Shown here: one piece after another, positions 59,033 to 64,000 of the stretch
Layout: each line of letters begins with the position of its first letter
Numbering within the stretch: the stretch's first letter is position 1
DNA from: Deltaproteobacteria bacterium
Lineage (GTDB): Bacteria; Myxococcota_A; Polyangia; Polyangiales; JADJMO01
Assembly (NCBI GenBank): GCA_016182965.1
Contig: JACPFM010000162.1
Location: forward strand, 1-64,000
Direction: 5' to 3'
DNA: 64,000 bases
The notes under the pieces: model-generated
Databases searched by the model: none
Seen by the model: only the letters and a program-made list of their open reading frames with translations
What the model was told of the DNA's origin: nothing
Made by a program: the position numbers and the translations under genes

Positions 59033-61776
59033 GAGACGTGGTGTATGCCGTGCGCGCCGTGCTTCGCGCGGCCCTCGCCGGCGGCGATGCGGCGGAGCGC
59101 GACGGCGGAGACCTTGTACTCGGGGCAGCTGGTCGCCGCGTCGGCGTGCGACGACGTCAGCAGGTTCACCTGCAGCTCCGGGAAGTGGAACGACATGAAG
59201 AGGTTCCCCGGCGCGACGCGCGTGGTGACCTTGGCGAACGTTCGAAGCGACCCGCGGCGCGACGCCACCTCGACCTCGTCGCCGTCGGCCACGCCGAGGC
59301 GCGCCGCGTCGTCCGGATGGATCTCGGCGAGATCGCTCGGGTGCAGCTCGAGGTTGGCCGTCCGGCGCGTCATCGTGCCCGCGTTGTAGTGCGCGAGCTG
59401 ACGACCGGTGACGAGGATGAACGGGTACTCGGGATCGACCTCCTCGCCGGGCGGCGCCCAGTCGACGGCCGAGAGCCGCGCCTTGCCGCTCGCGGTGCCG
59501 AAGCGACGACCGTCGGGGCCGACGTCGCCGAAGAGCATCGGCGTGCCCGGATGGTCCTTGTGCGGCACCGGCCACTGGAGGCCGCTCCGACCGAGGCGAT
59601 CGTAGGAGACGCCGGCGATGTCCGGCGACAGCCGGGCCATCTCGTCCATCACCTCGGACGGCGTCTTCGCCGCCATCTCGTAGCCGAGGCGGCGCGAGAG
59701 CTCGCGGAGGATGTCGAAGTCGAGCCACGCGTCGCCCGGCGGGCGCGCCGCAGCGTTGACCAGCTGGATGCGACGCTCGGCGTTGGTGAAGGTGCCCGTC
59801 TTCTCGAGGAACGCCGAGCCGGGCAGCACCACGTGCGCGAGCTTGGCGGTCTCGGAGAGGAAGATCTCCTGACAGACCAGGAGCTCGAGCGAGGTCAGCG
59901 CCTTCAGGACGTGGGTCGTGTTCGGATCGGTGTGCGCGACGTCTTCGCCGAAGACGTAGAGCGCGCGCAGGCGCCCGTCGATCGCGGCGTCGAACATCTC
60001 GGGGATCATCAGCCCGCGTTTGCGCTTCATCTTCACGCCCCACGCGTCCTCGAATTTGCGGGCGGCGGCCTCGTCGGTCACCGGCTGGTACATCGAGTAC
60101 ACGTTCGGGAGCGAGCCGGAGTCGCTGCCGCCCTGCACGTTGTTCTGCCCGCGCAGCGGGTTCACGCCGGCGCCCGGTTTTCCGAGGTTGCCGGTGAGGA
60201 TCGCGAGGTTGACGAGGCACTGCACGCCGGGCGCGCCCTGCGAGTGCTCGGTGATGCCGAGGCCGTAGAAGATCGCCGCCGCGCCGCCGGTCGCATACAG
60301 GCGCGCGGCCTCGCGCACGAGCTTCGCCGGCACGCCGGTGGTCGCCTCGACCGCCTCCGGCGCGTAGCGCTGGATGAACGCGAAGTACGGCTCGACGCCC
60401 TCGACCCACTCCTCGACGAACGCCCGATCATGGAGCCCCTCCTCCACGATCACGTGCGCAAGGGCGTTGAACAGCGCCACGTTGGCGCCGGGACGTAGCT
60501 GGAGGTAGCGATCGGCGAGCCCCGCGAGCTCGATGCGCCGCGGATCGGAGACGATCAGCCGCGCGCCGCCGAGCACCGCCTGCTTGATGCGCGCGCCGAC
60601 CACCGGGTGCGCCTCGGTCGGGTTCGCGCCGGTGACGAAGATGACCTTCGCGCGCTCGATGTCGTCGAACGGGTTGGTGCCGCCGCTCTTGCCGAGGCCC
60701 TGGATGAGGCCGAACGACGACGGCGAGTGGCACACGCGCGAGCAGTTGTCGACGTTGTGCGTGCCGACCGCGGCGCGCATCAGCTTCATGAGGAGGTAAT
60801 TCTCCTCGTTGGTGCAGCGCGAAGAGGAGATGCCGGCGATCGCGTCGGGGCCGTGCTCGCGCTTGATGCGCAGCATCGTCGACGCGACGAGGTCGAGCGC
60901 CTCGTCCCACGACGCGTCGCGGAAGCCGGTGCTGGTGCGGATGAGCGGGTTCTTCAGCCGCTCGTCGCTGACGGTGAACTGATGGGCGAAGCGACCCTTC
61001 ACGCAGGTGTGGCCCTTGTTCGCCGGACCGTCGAGCGCCGGATCGACGGCGACCACCTTGTCGTCGCGCACGTGCGCCTCGAGCCGGCAGCCGACGCCGC
61101 AGTACGCGCAGGTGGTGGTGACCGTGCGATCGACGGCGGCGGTCGCGCGGAAGGGCGCCTCGTCGAGCGCGCCGGTGGGGCACGCCGACACGCACGCGCC
61201 GCACGACACGCAGGACGACTCGGCGAGCGAGGTGTCGAGCCCGGCGACGATCTTCGTGCCGAAGCCGCGCCCGGAGTACGCGAGCGCGAAGGCGCCCTGC
61301 ACCTCGTCGCACGCGCGCACGCAGCGGCCGCAGACGATGCACTCGTCGAGGTGCAGCTTGATGTACGGGTGACGGAGGTCGGGCGCGTGCGCGTGGCGCT
61401 CGCCCTGGTAGCGCGACGTCTTCAGGCCGAAATGGGCGGCGACGCGCTGCAGCTCGTTGCGCTTGTCTTCGGTCTCGAGGCGCTCGACCGGGAAGTCGGA
61501 GAGCACGAGCTCGACCACGCCCTTGGCGACGCGGATGGCGCGCGCGTCGCGCGTGTCGACCTGCATGCCCTCTCGACAGGGCGTCGTACAGGCGGCGACG
61601 GGTCCGCGCGCGCCCTCGACGCCGACCATGCACACGCGGCAGGCGCCGAACGGGTGCAGCCGCTCGTCGAAGCAGAGGGTGGGGATGAAGATGCCCTCGC
61701 GGCGGGCGACGTCGAGGATGGTCTCGCCGGCGCTGGCCGTGACGGTGCGTCCGTCGATGTCGATGGGGAAGCTCAT
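59029..61776 (-). CDS. fdhA: NAD-type formate dehydrogenase, catalytic (molybdopterin) subunit
   Basis: The 915-residue subunit oxidises formate to CO2. It has an N-terminal [2Fe-2S] domain (C35, C46, C49 and C63 region), two ferredoxin-like clusters (CIVCGRCVRAC and CVSCGACVSAC), the [4Fe-4S] site CAYCGVGC...CVKGRF and the molybdenum ligand C349 in NCSRVCHSP (cysteine, not selenocysteine). This layout matches FdsA/FdhA of soluble NAD+-dependent enzymes. It overlaps fdhD and is separated by 2 bp from fdhB, so the three are one operon. It also needs IscS-supplied sulfur via FdhD. Confidence 0.95.
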   Translation of the reverse strand: MSFPIDIDGRTVTASAGETILDVARREGIFIPTLCFDERLHPFGACRVCMVGVEGARGPVAACTTPCREGMQVDTRDARAIRVAKGVVELVLSDFPVERLETEDKRNELQRVAAHFGLKTSRYQGERHAHAPDLRHPYIKLHLDECIVCGRCVRACDEVQGAFALAYSGRGFGTKIVAGLDTSLAESSCVSCGACVSACPTGALDEAPFRATAAVDRTVTTTCAYCGVGCRLEAHVRDDKVVAVDPALDGPANKGHTCVKGRFAHQFTVSDERLKNPLIRTSTGFRDASWDEALDLVASTMLRIKREHGPDAIAGISSSRCTNEENYLLMKLMRAAVGTHNVDNCSRVCHSPSSFGLIQGLGKSGGTNPFDDIERAKVIFVTGANPTEAHPVVGARIKQAVLGGARLIVSDPRRIELAGLADRYLQLRPGANVALFNALAHVIVEEGLHDRAFVEEWVEGVEPYFAFIQRYAPEAVEATTGVPAKLVREAARLYATGGAAAIFYGLGITEHSQGAPGVQCLVNLAILTGNLGKPGAGVNPLRGQNNVQGGSDSGSLPNVYSMYQPVTDEAAARKFEDAWGVKMKRKRGLMIPEMFDAAIDGRLRALYVFGEDVAHTDPNTTHVLKALTSLELLVCQEIFLSETAKLAHVVLPGSAFLEKTGTFTNAERRIQLVNAAARPPGDAWLDFDILRELSRRLGYEMAAKTPSEVMDEMARLSPDIAGVSYDRLGRSGLQWPVPHKDHPGTPMLFGDVGPDGRRFGTASGKARLSAVDWAPPGEEVDPEYPFILVTGRQLAHYNAGTMTRRTANLELHPSDLAEIHPDDAARLGVADGDEVEVASRRGSLRTFAKVTTRVAPGNLFMSFHFPELQVNLLTSSHADAATSCPEYKVSAVALRRIAAGEGRAKHGAHGIHHVS

Positions 61777-61778
61777 GA

Positions 61779-63602
61779 TCACTCCGCCTCCCCACGCGAC
61801 ACGACGTGTCGCGACAACAGCTCGTCGGGCCAGTGCTTGACGATCGACTCGATGGCCGCGGGCAGCCCGCCGCCGTGCGCGCACAGGCTGCCCCAGCGCA
61901 TGGTCTCGAGCAGCTCGTTCAGGAGCGGGACGTCGACCGCCGGGCGTTCGACCATCTCCAGGCCCCGGCGCATGCCGATGCGGCAGGGGAAGCACTTGCC
62001 GCACGACTCCGCGTCGCCGAACTCGAAGAGGTGGCGCGCGATGCGCTTCATGTCGGTGCCCTCCTCGAAGGCGACGATGCCGCCGTGGCCGAGCAGCGCG
62101 CCGATGGCGTCGAGCTCCTCGAAGCCGAACGGCGTGTCGAAGAGCGCCGCGGGGACGATGCCGCCGAGCGGACCGCCGATCTGCACGCCCTTGATCGGCT
62201 TGCCGCTCCTCGTTCCGCCGCCGATCTCCTCGCAGATGGTGCGCAGCGACACGCCGAGCGGGACCTCGTACACGCCGGGTCTGGCGAACACCGAGCTCAG
62301 CGAGATCGCCTTGGTGCCTCGGCTCTTGCCGACGCCGATCGCGGCGTAGGCGGCGCCGCCGTGCGCCACGATCCACGGCACGTTGGCCAGCGTCTCGACG
62401 TTGTTGACCACCGTCGGCTTGCCGAACAGGCCCTTCTCGGCCGGGTACGGCGGGCGCGCGGTGACCATGCCGCGGAGGCCCTCGATCGAGCGGAGCAGCG
62501 CCGTCTCCTCGCCGCACACGTACGAGCCGGCGCCCTCGACCACCCGGACGTCGAACCTGTCGAGCAGACCGGCGGCGCGCGCCTCGGCCACCGCGCGCTT
62601 CATCGCCTCGACGGCGCGCGGGTACTCCGACCGCACGTAGATCGCGCCGTGGGTGGCGCCGATGGCGAAGCCCGCGAGGGCCATGCCCTCGAGCACCGCG
62701 TGCGGGTCGAGCTCGAGGATCCATTTGTCGATGTACGAGCCGGGATCGCCCTCGTCGGCGTTGCACACCACCCACTTCTCGCCGGCGGGCTGCGCGGCGG
62801 CGAAGCGCCACTTCTGCCCGGTGGAGAAGCCGGCGCCGCCGCGACCGCGGAGGCCGCTCCCGGCGACCGCCTCGAGGACCGTCGCCGCGGGCGCGGCGCT
62901 GCCGCGTGGGGGGTCCTTCGCCTCGCGCGCCGCCTCGTAGGCGCGCCATGCCCCTCGGGCGCGCGCCTTGTCGAGCGTGGTGGCGTCGGCGCCGTCGACC
63001 ATGTTGCGGAGCACGATCGTCGGGCTCGAGCGGCTCTCGATGCGCGGCCGCGGCTCGTCGGCCGCGTGGGCGCCGGTGGCGATGGCGCGCGCGTTCTCGC
63101 GCGAGAGGTCGCCGTACACCGTGCGCAGGTGCGCCCCGTCGCCGTGGCGATCCCCGAGAGAGCTCGCGCTGACGCGCGAGACCAACACCGCAGGCGCCGC
63201 GTTGCACAGCCCGAGGCAGTACACCGGCTCGAGCGACACCTCGCCTCCGGCGCTCGTCTCGCCGAGGCGCACACCGGTCGCCTCCTCCAGGAAGCGGACG
63301 TGCTCGTCGCCCGAGGCGACGCACGCGGTTCCCGTGCACACGTGCACGCGCACGTCGCCGCGGCGCTTCACCGAGAGATCGCCGTAGAAAGTGGCGACCC
63401 CGTACACGGTCGCCTCGGGCACGCCGCTCTCCTTCGCGATGCGCTTCAGCGTCTCGCGCGTCAGCACGCGCTCGCGATCCATCGCGACCCGCAGCCGGTC
63501 GAGGACGCTCTGGTCGAGGGGGCCGGGCTCGCGCTTCTTGCGCAGCGTGACGAGGTTGTGGCTCACGCGGCGCAGCCTAGTGAGCGGTGGAGCGCGAGGC
63601 AT
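61779..63602 (-). CDS. fdhB: NAD-type formate dehydrogenase, diaphorase subunit (NuoE-NuoF fusion)
   Basis: The subunit of about 607 residues passes electrons to NAD+. The N-terminal third resembles NuoE/FdsG with [2Fe-2S] ligands HVCTGTACVASG and YCLGLCN. The rest resembles NuoF/FdsB with GLRGRGGAGFSTG (FMN/NADH) and ESCGKCFPCRIG ([4Fe-4S]). In FdsGBA enzymes these are two genes; here they are fused. The start is uncertain: the ATG at 63602 is used, while the GTG at 63566 is also possible. It is followed after 2 bp by fdhA. Confidence 0.88.
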   Translation of the reverse strand: MPRAPPLTRLRRVSHNLVTLRKKREPGPLDQSVLDRLRVAMDRERVLTRETLKRIAKESGVPEATVYGVATFYGDLSVKRRGDVRVHVCTGTACVASGDEHVRFLEEATGVRLGETSAGGEVSLEPVYCLGLCNAAPAVLVSRVSASSLGDRHGDGAHLRTVYGDLSRENARAIATGAHAADEPRPRIESRSSPTIVLRNMVDGADATTLDKARARGAWRAYEAAREAKDPPRGSAAPAATVLEAVAGSGLRGRGGAGFSTGQKWRFAAAQPAGEKWVVCNADEGDPGSYIDKWILELDPHAVLEGMALAGFAIGATHGAIYVRSEYPRAVEAMKRAVAEARAAGLLDRFDVRVVEGAGSYVCGEETALLRSIEGLRGMVTARPPYPAEKGLFGKPTVVNNVETLANVPWIVAHGGAAYAAIGVGKSRGTKAISLSSVFARPGVYEVPLGVSLRTICEEIGGGTRSGKPIKGVQIGGPLGGIVPAALFDTPFGFEELDAIGALLGHGGIVAFEEGTDMKRIARHLFEFGDAESCGKCFPCRIGMRRGLEMVERPAVDVPLLNELLETMRWGSLCAHGGGLPAAIESIVKHWPDELLSRHVVSRGEAE

Positions 63603-63674
63603 CAGCGCGGTGCGACACATGTCATGACGCGCCGCGCGATCGCACGCTCTTCCCGTCGGGATGACGAGCATGGC

Positions 63675-64000
63675 TCAGCGGTGGAGCGCGCCCTCGAAGA
63701 AGAGCTTGTCGAGCAGCCGCACGTATCGCTTCAAACGGGGTTCGTCGGCGGGGACCTGCCCCGCGACCGCCAGCGAGGAGAGCCCGTGCACCAGCGCCCA
63801 GGCGCCGAGGGCGAGCTCGCGCGCGGAGAGATCGTCGCGCACGACGCCCTGCTTGCGGGCGCCTTCGATCGTGTCGCGCAGGATGCCGAACGCCTCGCCC
63901 TGCTGCTCGTCCGCCGCGTTCGCGCGCCTTCGGGGCTGGGGCGACGAAGCGGCCGCTTCGCCGAGCGGGTTGTGGAGCATCAGCCGGAAGTGCAGCGGAC
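63675..64000 (-). CDS. TetR-family regulator, N-terminus outside the window
   Basis: The frame is open to the right edge and shows the C-terminal ligand-binding part of a TetR protein (LHFRLMLHNPLGE, ALGAWALVHGLSSLAVAGQ and a final LDKLFFEGALHR). The DNA-binding half is beyond the window. It lies upstream of the formate dehydrogenase operon on the same strand, 72 bp away, and could be its regulator. Confidence 0.75.
   Translation of the reverse strand, partial: PLHFRLMLHNPLGEAAASSPQPRRRANAADEQQGEAFGILRDTIEGARKQGVVRDDLSARELALGAWALVHGLSSLAVAGQVPADEPRLKRYVRLLDKLFFEGALHR

Overview
The window is very GC-rich. It looks like a chromosome segment from a Myxococcota bacterium, most likely of the Polyangiales type. 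The grounds are the many secreted lipoproteins with Asp/Ala/Gly-rich linkers after the lipobox cysteine, a serine protease ending in a MYXO-CTERM-like sorting tail, a very large multihaem lipoprotein cytochrome, a capsule of aerobic Fe-S and formate metabolism genes, and numerous short palindromic and heptanucleotide repeats between genes. No rRNA, tRNA or CRISPR array was seen. Species cannot be named from the sequence alone.

Left to right: deoA and gpsA are divergent housekeeping genes (0.2-2.6 kb). An insertion sequence with 24-bp terminal inverted repeats sits inside a heptanucleotide array (3.0-5.5 kb). Two giant paralogous zinc-metalloprotease lipoproteins form a transcription unit ending in a strong intrinsic terminator (5.5-14.5 kb). 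A complete isc operon follows, merR-iscS-iscU-iscA-hscB-hscA-fdx, in which a Cys-rich MerR regulator stands where IscR normally is (15.3-21.0 kb). Next is a run of minus-strand genes from 29.4 down to 21.4 kb: multicopper oxidase, CusB, CusA, a Met-rich lipoprotein, a Cys-rich PCYCGC-like lipoprotein, a remnant of a sigma-54 activator, and a 47-residue peptide with four RHCGQ-type repeats and its own terminator. This is read as a copper-handling island, and the peptide is the most novel item in the window.

From 29.5 to 50.5 kb lies a zone of secreted proteins: a trypsin-like protease, beta-barrel and YtkA-like proteins, a caspase/gingipain-like candidate, PD40, VCBS and vWA lipoproteins, an RlpA-like protein and a His-rich lipoprotein methyltransferase. 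It is interspersed with murA, a CapK-type ligase, a lone receiver-domain protein and an ATP-grasp/DUF455 pair. From 50.9 to 54.4 kb are a PLP decarboxylase, a TetR operon with two visible operators, and a VOC protein. From 54.5 to 64.0 kb are a 28-haem-motif cytochrome and an NAD-type formate dehydrogenase operon (fdhB-fdhA-fdhD). The fdhD 3' end has been rewritten by a palindromic element, and a TetR gene runs off the right edge.

Three repeat systems run through the window. The first is heptanucleotide arrays (GTCTAGA, GTCGTCA and GTCGAAG types), usually starting within about 30 bp of a stop codon and often in inverted pairs. The second is palindromic elements containing a GTACTGG-AGTAC core. 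The third is MITE-like elements with a conserved terminal repeat. They appear to shape gene ends, including supplying the stop codon of the ATP-grasp gene and altering FdhD.
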